A DNA stretch of 64,000 nucleotides from Sipunculus nudus (GCA_026874595.1 JAPPUL010000073.1:519973-583972), one strand, 5' to 3'; shown: positions 26,739-37,253, counted from the stretch's first letter. Notes: a model not told the origin generated them from the sequence alone. Program-made: numbers and translations.

Positions 26739-27700
26739 ATAACACCCAATATGAGTCCCATACCTAGAATAACAACTGCTAATATTAACCATTTAGCACG
26801 TCTTATTTCATGACTTTCTAATATCATTTTACCATTCTTAATTATATTTTCAAGCTCAAGTTTTAACTTGTCAATAACTTGTAAACGCTTCTTTGTTTTC
26901 ACTATGTTCTTATCTCGCGTGCGCTTTGATAAAGTCAGTTTCCCAAGTTCTATATACTCAACATCTTTTTGTGATTCAATTATTTGTTGCTTACCCTTTA
27001 GTTCTCTAATGCTTGCATTTAGTTTGTCATTATTTTCTATATTATCTCTTTCAAGCACCTTTGTATCACTTTTTAACTTCTCCAAAGACATATTTAAAGC
27101 TTCTATATCGCCTTGCAAAGCCCCAACTTCAGACTCAGTAAGCAAAGAATCAGAAGCACTAACAATGTCTTTATCCATACTCTCCAGTTCCTGATAACCT
27201 ATTCCCTTATTAGTTAACTCTTTTTTTACTTCAACCTCATTTTGACTCTCATTTTGACTTAAATGCAAAGTATCTAATATTCCCTTCCTTTGTTTCCTAA
27301 ATTCCTTATTCTTTTGAGCTAAGCGCTTCTTTAACTCAATATATTTATCAGTTAGAAGCTCTTTTTCCTTTGTCAGATTTACATAGTCTTCCTTTTGTTT
27401 TACCTTCTTCTCTTTGTATGCCACATCTAAGTCTTTTTTCTCTCTTTCCAATCTATTTAGGGTTTTAGTATTTTCTAGCATCTTAGCGTCAGACATGTTG
27501 ATCTTCTTTAGGCAACGTTTTATTTCTCTATCAATAAAACGTTTGTCCTTAAGCTTACTACTAAATTGTTTGCCCAGTTCCCTTATGCTTTTCTCACGCT
27601 CTAAAAGGAGATTATCTAATTTATTCTCATATCGTCTTACAACATTACCCCTTTTTACATATTCTTGCATATCCTTTAAAATCTTTTTTAACTTTCCCAT
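26705..27700 (-). CDS. Coiled-coil protein with a C-terminal membrane anchor
   Basis: A 331-aa protein that is almost entirely Lys/Glu/Leu-rich helix (for example LEKLKSDTKVLERDNIENNDK), predicted to form long coiled coils. It ends in a hydrophobic segment, WLILAVVILGMGLILGVIYL, as a tail anchor. No enzymatic motif is seen. A structural role at the membrane is possible but unproved. Its 3' end overlaps queG tail to tail. Confidence 0.65.
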   Translation of the reverse strand: MGKLKKILKDMQEYVKRGNVVRRYENKLDNLLLEREKSIRELGKQFSSKLKDKRFIDREIKRCLKKINMSDAKMLENTKTLNRLEREKKDLDVAYKEKKVKQKEDYVNLTKEKELLTDKYIELKKRLAQKNKEFRKQRKGILDTLHLSQNESQNEVEVKKELTNKGIGYQELESMDKDIVSASDSLLTESEVGALQGDIEALNMSLEKLKSDTKVLERDNIENNDKLNASIRELKGKQQIIESQKDVEYIELGKLTLSKRTRDKNIVKTKKRLQVIDKLKLELENIIKNGKMILESHEIRRAKWLILAVVILGMGLILGVIYLLVFSNILL

Positions 27701-27934
27701 ATATCTAACCTTTTTTTTAAAACTTTTTATCTAGCCTAAGCTCAATCTATTCTAGATAACGCAATTGTTATTAAAATAGTAATATATATTATTCTACTTT
27801 GTAAATTAAAATCCTTTATAGCACCTTTAAAAGCTTTACAAGTTTTCTTTTTAATCCAAAATCTATATTTTATAACTTTTATTCTTTTTTAGAATCTGTT
27901 TAATAATAATCTATTCTAAGGGCGGCTTTATGCT

Positions 27935-29215
27935 ATGGCACATTTTATCGTAGAAGGACAATGTACTTTATCTGGCACCATTACACCTCAAGGTAACAAA
28001 AATGAAGCTTTACCCATTTTAGCGGCTTTAGTTTTATCTAAAGAAACTATAATTATTCATAATTTGCCAAATATTGTTGATATAATAAATATGCTCGATC
28101 TACTTAAAAGTATTGGCGTTTGTGTTCAGCAAATAGATGATAACTCATACTCTTTTAATGCTAAGGATATATCTTCTTCTGATTTAAACATTGAAGCTGC
28201 ACAAAAATTAAGAGGTTCCCTCACTTTAATTGCTCCTCTTATAATTAGATGTCAAAATGTCTATTTTCCTCGCCCTGGAGGAGATAAAATAGGACGACGA
28301 CGTATTGATACACACATACTTGCACTTAAGGCTTTGGGTGTTAACGTGGATATCAATCAGAAGGGATATCATTTCTCTTGTGAAAAAATTAGGGGCGCTG
28401 ATATTTTATTGGATGAGGCTTCAGTTACTGCTACCGAAAATACCATTATGGCCTCTTGTCTTGCCGAAGGGAGTACTATTATTCATAACGCCGCTAGTGA
28501 ACCTCATGTTCAACAACTTTGTAAGTTCTTGAATAAATTAGGTGCCAAAATTAAAGGCGTTGGCTCTAATATATTAACCATTGAAGGGGTTAAAGAACTT
28601 TCTGGTGCTACTCACACCATTTCTGCCGACTACCTTGAGGTCGGAAGTTTTATTTCCCTTGCTGCTGTAACCAATAGTCAAATTACCATCAAAAATGCTG
28701 CCACTAAATATTTAAGAATGATTCTTTCCATCTTCGAAAAACTTGGTGTTCATGTCCTACAACAGAATGACGATATCATCGTGCCAAGAAATCAACGCCT
28801 TAATATTCAAACAGATTATCATGAAGCTATTACTAAAATAGATGACGCCCCTTGGCCTGGTTTCCCGGCTGACCTTATTAGTATCGCTTTGGTTACTGCG
28901 ACTCAGTGCAATGGTACTGTGCTTATATTTGAAAAGTTATTTGAAAGCAGGTTGTTTTTTGTTGACCAGCTTATTAATATGGGGGCTAGAATCGTTTTGT
29001 GTGACCCGCATAGAGCTGTTGTTATTGGCCCTTCTACTCTTTATGGCGAGGAGTTTAGAAGCCCTGATATTCGGGCCGGGATAGCTTTACTTATTGCTTC
29101 GCTTTGTGCTAACGGTAAAAGTATTATTCATAATATCGTACAAATCGATAGAGGATATGAAAACATCGATAAACGTTTAAATAGTCTTGGCGCCAATATT
29201 ATCCGTGTATCTTAA
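27935..29215 (+). CDS. murA: UDP-GlcNAc 1-carboxyvinyltransferase, Cys-to-Asp active site
   Basis: First committed step of peptidoglycan synthesis, joining PEP enolpyruvyl to UDP-GlcNAc. Length 426 aa, normal. The N-terminal catalytic Lys22 is in GNKNEALP. The active-site loop reads [18 protein letters not shown], with Asp117 where E. coli has Cys115 (PGGCTIGARPVDLHI). That exchange is known in Borrelia, Chlamydia and Mycobacterium tuberculosis and makes the enzyme insensitive to fosfomycin. The frame is intact. No close operon partner is seen. Confidence 0.96.
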   Translation: MAHFIVEGQCTLSGTITPQGNKNEALPILAALVLSKETIIIHNLPNIVDIINMLDLLKSIGVCVQQIDDNSYSFNAKDISSSDLNIEAAQKLRGSLTLIAPLIIRCQNVYFPRPGGDKIGRRRIDTHILALKALGVNVDINQKGYHFSCEKIRGADILLDEASVTATENTIMASCLAEGSTIIHNAASEPHVQQLCKFLNKLGAKIKGVGSNILTIEGVKELSGATHTISADYLEVGSFISLAAVTNSQITIKNAATKYLRMILSIFEKLGVHVLQQNDDIIVPRNQRLNIQTDYHEAITKIDDAPWPGFPADLISIALVTATQCNGTVLIFEKLFESRLFFVDQLINMGARIVLCDPHRAVVIGPSTLYGEEFRSPDIRAGIALLIASLCANGKSIIHNIVQIDRGYENIDKRLNSLGANIIRVS

Positions 29216-29258
29216 AGTACAATAGCTACATCTATAGCTAAATTATTGAATTAGGATT

Positions 29259-29618
29259 TTATCTATTTATCCCCTCTTGTACAAAATCGTTACTCTTCCT
29301 TATCCCTTCCTTTAAATAATTGCATAGCATATTTGCAAACGATTTTGTTTTTTCATAATCCGATACCTTTTCTCTTTCCTCTACAAAACCTACACTCCAT
29401 GTCCCTCCATAATCATACACCGTTAGATACACCAACTCGCAGCATAATACATATTTCCAAGTACTCTCATCTTCTCTTAGCGAATTGCCATTTGGGGTGC
29501 CAAACCTTTCACGCATGAATCTATACACTAAATCTTTTCCCATATTATTACAATATAAGCCTCCTCCTCCGTAAAATCCATACTCTATCACATCCACTTT
29601 CTTAAATTTACCATCCAT
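29259..29618 (-). CDS. Hypothetical protein, 119 aa
   Basis: A compact soluble-looking protein without signal peptide or membrane segment, with a Gly/Tyr-rich start (VIEYGFYGGGGLYCNN) and a core containing CCELVYLTVYDYGGTWSVGFVEE. No family is recognised. Codon use and composition resemble the neighbouring minus-strand genes, which supports a real gene. Confidence 0.6.
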   Translation of the reverse strand: MDGKFKKVDVIEYGFYGGGGLYCNNMGKDLVYRFMRERFGTPNGNSLREDESTWKYVLCCELVYLTVYDYGGTWSVGFVEEREKVSDYEKTKSFANMLCNYLKEGIRKSNDFVQEGINR

Positions 29619-29741
29619 GGCAATACCTTTCTATTCTCTTTTCGTCTATTCTCTTTTCGATGGTTTGTTGTCGGTCCTAAGCTCCATAATATTGAATTTT
29701 TTATAATCTTAATTACTTTAATTTATAACAAGCATTTTTAT

Positions 29742-30455
29742 TTACTCTATTTCTAATCTCCCTTCTAATATCCCCTCCCTAAAACCTATTATAGAATTAG
29801 ATAAGTACACCTTGTCCCCTCTTTTTAACCCTTCCTTTAGCTCATCCTTATATATTTCCTTTTCCTCTACCAAACCCCTTTCCAACAGCACCCTCCTTAT
29901 AGTCCCATTTAGTAATCCACTACTAATTCGTGGGGTATATAGTTTTCCATCACCATACTTTACATAAATATTTGTTATCGCTCCTTCCGTTAATTCTTCA
30001 CGCTCATTAAAGAATAATATGTCATAATATCCCTTATTTCGAGCTCGTTCATGCTCTTTGTCATATAATGCCCTTTTTGTCGTCTTATAATACAAAAATT
30101 TATCACAACTACAAGTTCGCTCTTTTGAAAGAATTAGCTTGTATCCTATACTATCTAAGTCCTCTACTTCTATAAATTCTATTGCAACTTCCCCTTTTAC
30201 TGATAGCTTTAGGCGTACCTTATATAAAACATCTTCCCTCCCCTCAAGCTTCTCACTCTCATTCAACGCCTCCTCTAACAAAGCTTTATCATAGCCAAAG
30301 TTAAACCGCTTTGACGCCTTGCTTAACCTCTCCAAATGCAAACCTATATTTATATATCCATTATAGTATCTAAGCGCCTCAAGTATTTTAAAACTCTTAG
30401 CATCCCCAGAAGAAGTTATATTAGAAACTTTTATACCCTTTCTACTCTTATCCAT
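29742..30455 (-). CDS. pabC: Aminodeoxychorismate lyase (class IV PLP enzyme)
   Basis: PLP enzyme that releases pyruvate from aminodeoxychorismate to give p-aminobenzoate for folate. Length is 237 aa, slightly short. The PLP-binding lysine region is YKTTKRALYDKEHERARNKG and the class IV signature ELTEGAITNIYVKYGDGKLYTP is clear. It begins 1 bp after the pabB stop codon, so the two are translationally close. In many bacteria pabB and pabC are fused, and here they are separate but abutting. It could act as a branched-chain or D-amino acid transaminase, but the pabB neighbour decides. Confidence 0.88.
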   Translation of the reverse strand: MDKSRKGIKVSNITSSGDAKSFKILEALRYYNGYINIGLHLERLSKASKRFNFGYDKALLEEALNESEKLEGREDVLYKVRLKLSVKGEVAIEFIEVEDLDSIGYKLILSKERTCSCDKFLYYKTTKRALYDKEHERARNKGYYDILFFNEREELTEGAITNIYVKYGDGKLYTPRISSGLLNGTIRRVLLERGLVEEKEIYKDELKEGLKRGDKVYLSNSIIGFREGILEGRLEIE

Positions 30456-30456
30456 C

Positions 30457-31686
30457 TTACTTGCCCCTCTTAAGCACTTCCTTTACAAACTTTGCTTTCA
30501 ACTTACATTCTCTATACTCTGACATCGCCTGTGAATCATATATTATCCCACTCCCTATCCCATATTCGCCTCGCTTCCATTTACCCCGATTCCCATCCTC
30601 TATTAATAACGTCCTTATTCCTACGTTAAATACCATCTCTCCACTCGGACTAAGAAATCCAAGCGCCCCTGTATATACTTTTCGAGATTCAACCTCCAGT
30701 TCCCTTATATACTTCATACTTGCATACTTAGGCGCTCCCGTTATCGAACCACTCGGATATAAACATTTTAATATCTCATGAAAACTAATATTATCACGTA
30801 ATTCACCCTCAAGCGTTGAAACCATTTGATATAGTGTTGCATAACGTTCTATCTCAAACAACTTCTTTACCTCTACTGTCCCAAATTTGCACACCCTCCC
30901 TAAATCATTCCTTAGTAAATCTACTATCATTACGTTTTCACTCATGTTCTTCCCATCACGCTTAAATGTTTCAAATACCTTCGCATCCTCTTCTACACCT
31001 AGCCCGCGACCCACAGTCCCCTTGATCGGTTTCATCTTTATTTTATTCCCCCTAACTCGGAAAAATAACTCCGGCGAAAACGATAATATTGCATAATCTC
31101 CAAATTCCCCATATACACTATAACTTGTCTTTTGACAGGCCTTTAAATCATTATATAGCTTATAGCAACTGCCTGCAAAATCAAATCTATACTTCGTTGT
31201 ATAATTTATTTGATATACTTCTCCTCCCTTTATTAGCTCTTTAATCCTTTGGACACGCTTTTTATACTCTCGAAAACTTGTAAGCAGCTTAAAATTATTT
31301 GTCGTATACCAAGCTTTATCTACTAAACCCTCACCCCCCAGCAAATTATCCCTCACCTCATCCTCAAAACCATAACATTCTTTATTGTCATATACTCTAA
31401 CCCCTTTATAAACACCAAATAACGCATACGGAAATTTACTCTCTGCTCTAATATCACCTGCCATATCCTTGCTTAGAATATCACTTAATTCATAACTCAA
31501 AAAACCGGCTAGGTAATATTCTTTCCTAAGCTCCTCAAGCCTTCTAAAAAATAACTCCACCTCATAAACGCTTTCATCCCCCTCTAATACCAATACCTCC
31601 TCCGGATTGGCAAAATAATAGCTATATCTATTGTCTTTATTTAATTTGTTTGTTTCAAAATAAAATCTTGCTTTTGAAAACGCCAC
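30457..31686 (-). CDS. pabB: Aminodeoxychorismate synthase component I
   Basis: Chorismate-utilising enzyme making 4-amino-4-deoxychorismate, using ammonia supplied by PabA. Length 409 aa. Family motifs are present: YQINYTTKYRF, KMKPIKGTVGRG (PIKGT), ENVMIVDLLRNDLGR and PSGSITGAPK. The PIKGT motif favours PabB over anthranilate synthase TrpE. The start MAFSKARFYFET is plausible. It lies upstream of pabC on the same strand. No glutaminase subunit (PabA) is seen nearby. Confidence 0.92.
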   Translation of the reverse strand: MAFSKARFYFETNKLNKDNRYSYYFANPEEVLVLEGDESVYEVELFFRRLEELRKEYYLAGFLSYELSDILSKDMAGDIRAESKFPYALFGVYKGVRVYDNKECYGFEDEVRDNLLGGEGLVDKAWYTTNNFKLLTSFREYKKRVQRIKELIKGGEVYQINYTTKYRFDFAGSCYKLYNDLKACQKTSYSVYGEFGDYAILSFSPELFFRVRGNKIKMKPIKGTVGRGLGVEEDAKVFETFKRDGKNMSENVMIVDLLRNDLGRVCKFGTVEVKKLFEIERYATLYQMVSTLEGELRDNISFHEILKCLYPSGSITGAPKYASMKYIRELEVESRKVYTGALGFLSPSGEMVFNVGIRTLLIEDGNRGKWKRGEYGIGSGIIYDSQAMSEYRECKLKAKFVKEVLKRGK

Positions 31687-31866
31687 TGCGGCTCCATATC
31701 TTATTTCTCTCTCCCTAACTATAGAATAATCTCTTCTCTAAATTAATTCTATAAACATTATCCATACTAAATATTATCACTTGCTACATACTCATATTAA
31801 TAAGCATTTAACAATTAACTCCCCTTAAAGTAAAGCTTAAAAGCTTCATCCCATCCCCTAACACCT

Positions 31867-33156
31867 TTATTTTCTACTCCAGCTTTCACCTCCATCCTCT
31901 ACGCTCGATTCGTTTATTATTAATAGCTTCTTCCCTTCCCCATTTCTAATTTTTGATTCTACCCCCTTTAACCTTACCTCCTCTTCGTACACCTCTTCTC
32001 GGACATTCCCTTCCTCTGGCATCAATAATACCGATAAATAGTTTTTACTCCTTAGCTTATTCTCATCTATTGCTGATATCTCATATTCATGCTCTTTTTT
32101 CCTTTCCTTCAAGTATATATGGGAAGTTATTTCTATCTCTCCATCCGATTTCGTTATCGCTCGCATTACATAGGCCTTCCCATCTCTATCTCCTACTTTG
32201 CCACTTTCTAGCTCTCCTGGCTTCAAAAATGATACCCTCCTAAACTCTCCCCCTTCTCTTCTATCCTTCAATAAGAAATATCCTAAGTAGCTACTTCTAC
32301 TCTTATAACTTATCACCAACACATTATAAGCCCCTTCCCTGTGTGTTCCTACCTTCTTCAACTTTGACCTTAAGCTATTTACATACTCCTCCTCTGTGTG
32401 ATTTAGCCTTACCGGATTATTATAATATCCTCCCCGCCCATCACCATACTTCTTTTTATAACTCCTTAAGTTCAAGGTTACTCCCTTTCCTATCGTTATA
32501 ACTCCGTAATTCGATCTATTAGATTTATATCCATATTCTACTACCTTCGGTATCCGTATCTTGAACGCTTGTCCTAGTATTTTATGCCTTTCTACTGTTG
32601 AGTCTATTAGAAATTTATAACCCTTTGATTTATTTGATACCAGCTTGCCCCCTATATAACGCTTCTCATTGTCGTTTACTCCATTTCTAACACTCGTTCT
32701 AAGACCATATACTCCAGCCCCATACTTATTTACAAATTCTTCCCCGTAGTACATATTCGTTAGCATCACTGAGCCTATCCCCGCTTTCTTCCTTACATAC
32801 AAATCTATATAGCGTCCACTCATCCCATAACTCCATATTATATCACCAGGACCCACCTTCAAGCGTAGCATCTCTAATAACTTCTTCTTATCGGCTTTTG
32901 TAAGGCTTTTTATCCCTTCATTCCTGGCCCTAGCTTCTAACTCATTTATTCCATTACTAACATTAGCCAAAACAGCTTGGATATCTTCCTTTCCCTTATA
33001 TTTATTCCCAAATATATCTACATCCTCTCTTCCAACACCACCTTCAACACCACCCCCCTCTACATCTCCTGATACAACAACTCCTTCTTCTACCTCATTT
33101 GCCCCATATAAGTTATATGATAACATAAGCAAAATTATACACAATATCTTTTTCAT
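31867..33156 (-). CDS. Exported hypothetical protein
   Basis: About 429 aa from the start chosen at Met23 of the longest frame (33222), because MKKILCIILLMLSYNLYGA is a clean signal peptide with a likely cleavage site after YGA. The mature protein has a Gly/Val/Glu-rich linker. A folded part follows with GDIIWSYGMSGRYIDLYVRK, and then Lys/Arg-rich beta-type sequence. No known domain is recognised. A periplasmic or outer-membrane-associated place is inferred. Confidence 0.65.
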   Translation of the reverse strand: MKKILCIILLMLSYNLYGANEVEEGVVVSGDVEGGGVEGGVGREDVDIFGNKYKGKEDIQAVLANVSNGINELEARARNEGIKSLTKADKKKLLEMLRLKVGPGDIIWSYGMSGRYIDLYVRKKAGIGSVMLTNMYYGEEFVNKYGAGVYGLRTSVRNGVNDNEKRYIGGKLVSNKSKGYKFLIDSTVERHKILGQAFKIRIPKVVEYGYKSNRSNYGVITIGKGVTLNLRSYKKKYGDGRGGYYNNPVRLNHTEEEYVNSLRSKLKKVGTHREGAYNVLVISYKSRSSYLGYFLLKDRREGGEFRRVSFLKPGELESGKVGDRDGKAYVMRAITKSDGEIEITSHIYLKERKKEHEYEISAIDENKLRSKNYLSVLLMPEEGNVREEVYEEEVRLKGVESKIRNGEGKKLLIINESSVEDGGESWSRK

Positions 33157-33432
33157 AACTTCATTTACACCCCTTATATTCATGACATTTTCCCTCCTTT
33201 TTCCATCTCTCATATTATTCATATTATTTTCTTGCTCTAAAGCTTTACTTTATCCATCTTACTTTATCCATTTCCCCTTAGCTCCCCTATTTCATTGCTC
33301 GGATTTAATAATGCCTTTTTTTAAAGCCTTATATACTTTTTTTCCATATATTTTTCCATATATTTTTCCATACTTATTTTTTATACTCTAAGCCTTTTTT
33401 AGAAATCTATTTCGGAGAAATCTATTTAATTT

Positions 33433-33891
33433 ATGTCTTATAACTATAACAGCAATATCTTACATACTTTTACCTCCTCTTCCCAAAATATGTCTTTTGA
33501 TTTTGCTAAACGTTTTGCTGCAACACTCTTAGGTGGGGAAACCATTTTCATTAATGGACCTCTCGGCGCCGGCAAAACTACTTTTGCTAAAGGAATTGCT
33601 GCTGCACTTAAATTAGATCCAGCCTCTATTACAAGCCCTTCTTTTTCCATTGTAAATACGCATATTAATTCCAATGGCCTTTCACTCATTCATGTCGACC
33701 TTTTTAGAATCAATTCTTCTGAAGAAGTCTTTGACCTTGACATTATTCAACTACATGACCTCTCCTTTATCACCATAATTGAATGGGGAAAGCCTTTTTA
33801 TCACCTATTCGCTTTTGAGAAAACAAAGTTTATTATCAATATCTCTGTCTCTTCACAATCTCATAGAACTTTTTCCATCTTTAAAGGCTAA
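33433..33891 (+). CDS. tsaE: tRNA threonylcarbamoyladenosine biosynthesis ATPase TsaE
   Basis: ATPase that cycles the TsaB-TsaD complex making t6A37 in tRNA. Length 152 aa, typical. Walker A GPLGAGKTT is at residues 42-50, followed by the family segment ITSPSFSIVN and an LIHVDLFRI Walker-B-like stretch and IIEWG. The gene is directly upstream of tsaB, as often seen. Confidence 0.95.
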   Translation: MSYNYNSNILHTFTSSSQNMSFDFAKRFAATLLGGETIFINGPLGAGKTTFAKGIAAALKLDPASITSPSFSIVNTHINSNGLSLIHVDLFRINSSEEVFDLDIIQLHDLSFITIIEWGKPFYHLFAFEKTKFIINISVSSQSHRTFSIFKG

Positions 33892-33993
33892 TTTATTCTC
33901 TTTTTTTTGTCTTTTTTTTCTATTCTTTGTCTTTTTTTATCCGCTTGCCTTGTAATATATTTATACTTAATTCCATTTGCTTTGGACCGCTTT

Positions 33994-34707
33994 ATGAAAA
34001 ATAATTACAACAAGATTTTATCTCTTGCTATTGAAACTTCTTCTTCTAATATTTCTATCGCTATCTTTGAGAATAATATCCCCATAGCTTCATACTCTCT
34101 TAGAGGAAATGCTTTTGCCTCTTCTATTCCTAATATGTTTGACTCGCTTATTAATAATTTTAATATCAATAAAAAGCTTATTAAGCTCATTTGTATCGAT
34201 ATCGGACCCGGCGCTTTTACCTCCCTTCGCTCCGGTATTTCATTTGCACGCGCACTCGCTCAGTTTGGCAACTACTCCATCGTTTCTACTTCCGCATTCG
34301 ATGTCATTTATCAAAATGTCGCTCCTCTCTTAAGCTCTTTTAAATTACAACATCCCGTTCTCGTCCTAATCGATGCTAAGCAAAATCAATTCTATGCTTC
34401 CTTATTCCATAACAATACCAAAATCTTTGATAACATAATCTCTGACTTAAATTCCATCACAATATCTGTTAAACAACATATAAAGCTCAATGACTCCATC
34501 ATAGTTTTAAGCCCTAATATTATACTCATAAAAGAATATTTTAGTAAAAACAATTCTATCCCTAATACTAATATTATATTTATGTCTGATTATTTTAATT
34601 ATCCTAACGCAAGCTCTCTTGCCTATATCGGTTTTAAACTCTTTGAGAAAGGCAATAACATTAATTATCAACAACTTAATCCTTTATACAAAAAACAATA
34701 TTTATAA
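33994..34707 (+). CDS. tsaB: t6A biosynthesis protein TsaB
   Basis: Scaffold partner of TsaD in the t6A37 pathway, 237 aa. The ASKHA-fold start LSLAIETSSSNISIAIFENN and the motif CIDIGPGAFTSLRSGISFARAL are characteristic. The longest frame begins at a TTG (33907) and adds 29 hydrophobic residues not found in the family, so ATG at 33994 is preferred. About 100 bp separate it from tsaE, on the same strand. Confidence 0.93.
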   Translation: MKNNYNKILSLAIETSSSNISIAIFENNIPIASYSLRGNAFASSIPNMFDSLINNFNINKKLIKLICIDIGPGAFTSLRSGISFARALAQFGNYSIVSTSAFDVIYQNVAPLLSSFKLQHPVLVLIDAKQNQFYASLFHNNTKIFDNIISDLNSITISVKQHIKLNDSIIVLSPNIILIKEYFSKNNSIPNTNIIFMSDYFNYPNASSLAYIGFKLFEKGNNINYQQLNPLYKKQYL

Positions 34708-34726
34708 TACAATAACAGGATAGCTT

Positions 34727-35311
34727 ATGAAACAAGCTCTTATTACCCTCTCTGATAAAACTAATCTCGACTTCCTTGCAAAGGAATTACACAAGCTTAA
34801 TATCAACTTAATCTCAACTGGGGGTACTTACGCTTATATTCAAAAACTTGGCATCCCTATAACCTCAGTTGAACAATATACTAACTCTAAAGAAATACTT
34901 TCCGGAAGAGTCAAAACACTACATCCCAAAATATTTGCCGGCATACTCGCTATTAATGATGACAAAAAACATATTGAAGACCTAAAATCGCTTAATATCT
35001 CATCTATTGACCTTGTATTCGTTAATTTATACCCTTTCGAAAAAGTCATTTCTAAACAAGATGTATCCTTTAATCACGCTATTGAGAATATTGATATTGG
35101 AGGAGTCGCTTTAATTCGTGCTGCCGCTAAAAATTATAAATACACTACCGTGGTATCGCATATAAATGATTATCAAACTATTATATCTGAACTTAAACAA
35201 GGAAATATATCAAAAGAACTTAGACTCAAACTAGCTTTGAAGGCTTTTAGACTTACGGCTTCTTATGACAACTTGATCTTTGATTTCCTTAACAATTATA
35301 AAACTCTTTAA
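34727..35311 (+). CDS. purH: IMP cyclohydrolase domain only (N-terminal half of PurH)
   Basis: Closes the ring to give IMP in the last step of purine synthesis. The 194 aa match the N-terminal MGS-like half of PurH: ISTGGT at 29-34, SGRVKTLHPKI at 59-69, DLVFVNLYPFE and ENIDIGGVALIRAAAKN. The AICAR transformylase half, about 300 residues, is missing and the frame ends cleanly in TAA with recN some 170 bp beyond. No trace of the second domain is seen downstream. It may be a stand-alone enzyme with the transformylase elsewhere, or the relic of a lost pathway. Confidence 0.9.
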   Translation: MKQALITLSDKTNLDFLAKELHKLNINLISTGGTYAYIQKLGIPITSVEQYTNSKEILSGRVKTLHPKIFAGILAINDDKKHIEDLKSLNISSIDLVFVNLYPFEKVISKQDVSFNHAIENIDIGGVALIRAAAKNYKYTTVVSHINDYQTIISELKQGNISKELRLKLALKAFRLTASYDNLIFDFLNNYKTL

Positions 35312-35481
35312 GCTTATATTAACACAGCCTTGACTTGGAATATGAGCTTTACTATCTTCTCTTTAAGAGTTTTCTTTAATTTTCTTTTTTTTTGAACATT
35401 TGTATCTTAATAGATTCTATATCTTTTTATAAACTTTTTTAATACAGCTTAGAGTTTCATATAACGCTTTTTACACTTATT

Positions 35482-37191
35482 ATGATTCAATCTATTTCTA
35501 TCAAAAACATTGCTCTTATTGAAGACATTTTTATAAACTTCTATGACGGACTTAATGTTATAACTGGGGAAACTGGTACTGGTAAATCTCTTATAATTAA
35601 TGCATTTTCTATGATTTTAGGAGCAAGACTCCATCCTGAACTCCTTAGAAGTGGTTGCTCATATGGAAGTGTTGAATGCGTTATCAATATCAAAAATAAC
35701 TTAAAGCTTAAGTCTATCTTAGAGCAATATTCCATCCCTTATGAGGATGATTCTATTATTATTAAAAGAGAATTAACCCTTGAGAGAAATAGAGCTTTTA
35801 TTAACCTTAATTCTGTTACCTCTTCCGTCCTAAAAGAAATTGGACAAAACATTATTGACCTCTCAAGTCAGCATCAATATCAATCTCTTCTGCGTACTAA
35901 AACTCATATTGAGTTACTAGATAATTTTGCCAACTTAAATAAAGAAAAACACTCTTTTTCTACCCTTTTCCATAAACTCAAAAACTTTAAAGAAGAACTT
36001 GCTACACTAGAACAAGAGGATAAGGACAAACAACATTCTTTAGAGATTAATACGTATGCCATTAGTGAAATCGAAAATGCAAACCTCACCACAGGCGAAG
36101 ATAATATTATTGCTGATGAGCTTGATAAGCTAAATAACATTGAAATACTCTCTAGTTCTATATTAGAGAGCTATCATCTTATATACAAAAACGACAATTC
36201 TGTATTACATATGATAGAACAAGCTTTACATTCCATTGAAAAAGCTCATAAGATAGATTCTTCTAGCCAGGAGATTAGCAAAGCCTTAAAAGAATTACAA
36301 GAGGTTTTCTATCTTACTGAAAGCGTTAAAGACAATCTATTAAAATACTCAGAAGCTATCTTTGAACAGCCATCTCATAAAATAGAAGAATTAAACGAAA
36401 GACTAAATCTAATACAAGACCTTAAAAGAAAATACGGCGGCTCTATTGACAACGTACTAAAGCATAAACAGTCTTGTTTAGATCTTGTTGAAAAGCATTC
36501 TAATAATAAAAAACGTATTAAGGAATTAAAACATAGTATATCTAGTACTGAAGAAGAACTTGCTACTCTTGCAATTAATCTTTCAAAAACACGTCAAAAG
36601 AGTGCTAAAAAGATAGAGAAAGCCATATCTGAAGAGCTTAGATTCCTTGGTATGAATAAAACCATATTCAAAGTAGAATTCCGATATGTTAAAGATGAGA
36701 ATAGCTTCTTAAAGATAAATGACAATTATATCTTAGTTAATTCAGATGGTATTGACCATGTTGAGTTTATATTTTCTGCAAATCCAGGTGAAGAACCCAA
36801 ATCTCTTAGCAAGATAGCGTCAGGTGGGGAACTCTCACGAGTCACATTGGCCATCAAAACTATTCTAACTGATATGGATAACATTGATACCTTGTTGTTT
36901 GATGAAGTTGATGCTGGTCTTGGTGGAGAAACAGCAAGCAAGATTGCTGACAAAGTTAAATCCATAGCACAAAAACGACAGGTTATATGTATAACCCATT
37001 CTCCCCAGATTGGTAGTCAAAGCCAGCACCACTATCTTATCAATAAGTTTGAAGAAGATGGAAGAACTAAAACACAAATAAAAGAATTAACCACTAAAGA
37101 TAAAGTTTTAGAAATAGCACGTATGCTAAGTGGTGATAATATAACAGATCTATCTTTAGCACATGCTAAACAGCTTATAGAAAAACAATAA
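35482..37191 (+). CDS. recN: DNA repair protein RecN
   Basis: SMC-like ATPase acting in double-strand break repair. Length 569 aa, normal. Walker A GETGTGKS lies at 29-36, the ABC signature ASGGELSR and Walker B LLFDEVDAGLGG in the C-terminal part, with a long coiled-coil between. The start MIQSISIKNIALIEDI matches the family N-terminus. It is convergent with flaB. Confidence 0.96.
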   Translation: MIQSISIKNIALIEDIFINFYDGLNVITGETGTGKSLIINAFSMILGARLHPELLRSGCSYGSVECVINIKNNLKLKSILEQYSIPYEDDSIIIKRELTLERNRAFINLNSVTSSVLKEIGQNIIDLSSQHQYQSLLRTKTHIELLDNFANLNKEKHSFSTLFHKLKNFKEELATLEQEDKDKQHSLEINTYAISEIENANLTTGEDNIIADELDKLNNIEILSSSILESYHLIYKNDNSVLHMIEQALHSIEKAHKIDSSSQEISKALKELQEVFYLTESVKDNLLKYSEAIFEQPSHKIEELNERLNLIQDLKRKYGGSIDNVLKHKQSCLDLVEKHSNNKKRIKELKHSISSTEEELATLAINLSKTRQKSAKKIEKAISEELRFLGMNKTIFKVEFRYVKDENSFLKINDNYILVNSDGIDHVEFIFSANPGEEPKSLSKIASGGELSRVTLAIKTILTDMDNIDTLLFDEVDAGLGGETASKIADKVKSIAQKRQVICITHSPQIGSQSQHHYLINKFEEDGRTKTQIKELTTKDKVLEIARMLSGDNITDLSLAHAKQLIEKQ

Positions 37192-37227
37192 ATGCTTTTA
37201 GTGTATTATCTCTTTAATCATTTATTA

Positions 37228-37253
37228 TCAGGACCCATAAAAACAGATCCTGA
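37228..37253. terminator. Inverted repeat between convergent recN and flaB
   Basis: TCAGGA and TCCTGA form a perfect 6-bp stem with a 14-nt loop, exactly between the two convergent stop codons. T-runs on either side are poor, so termination activity is inferred from the position. Confidence 0.45.

Noticed and set aside
33157-33222. Longer start for the exported protein at 31867
   Set aside because: The first 22 residues are polar and would bury the clear signal peptide beginning at Met23.
33907-33993. TTG start adding 29 hydrophobic residues to TsaB
   Set aside because: The family begins at the ASKHA motif; an ATG at 33994 fits, and the added part is T-rich intergenic DNA.
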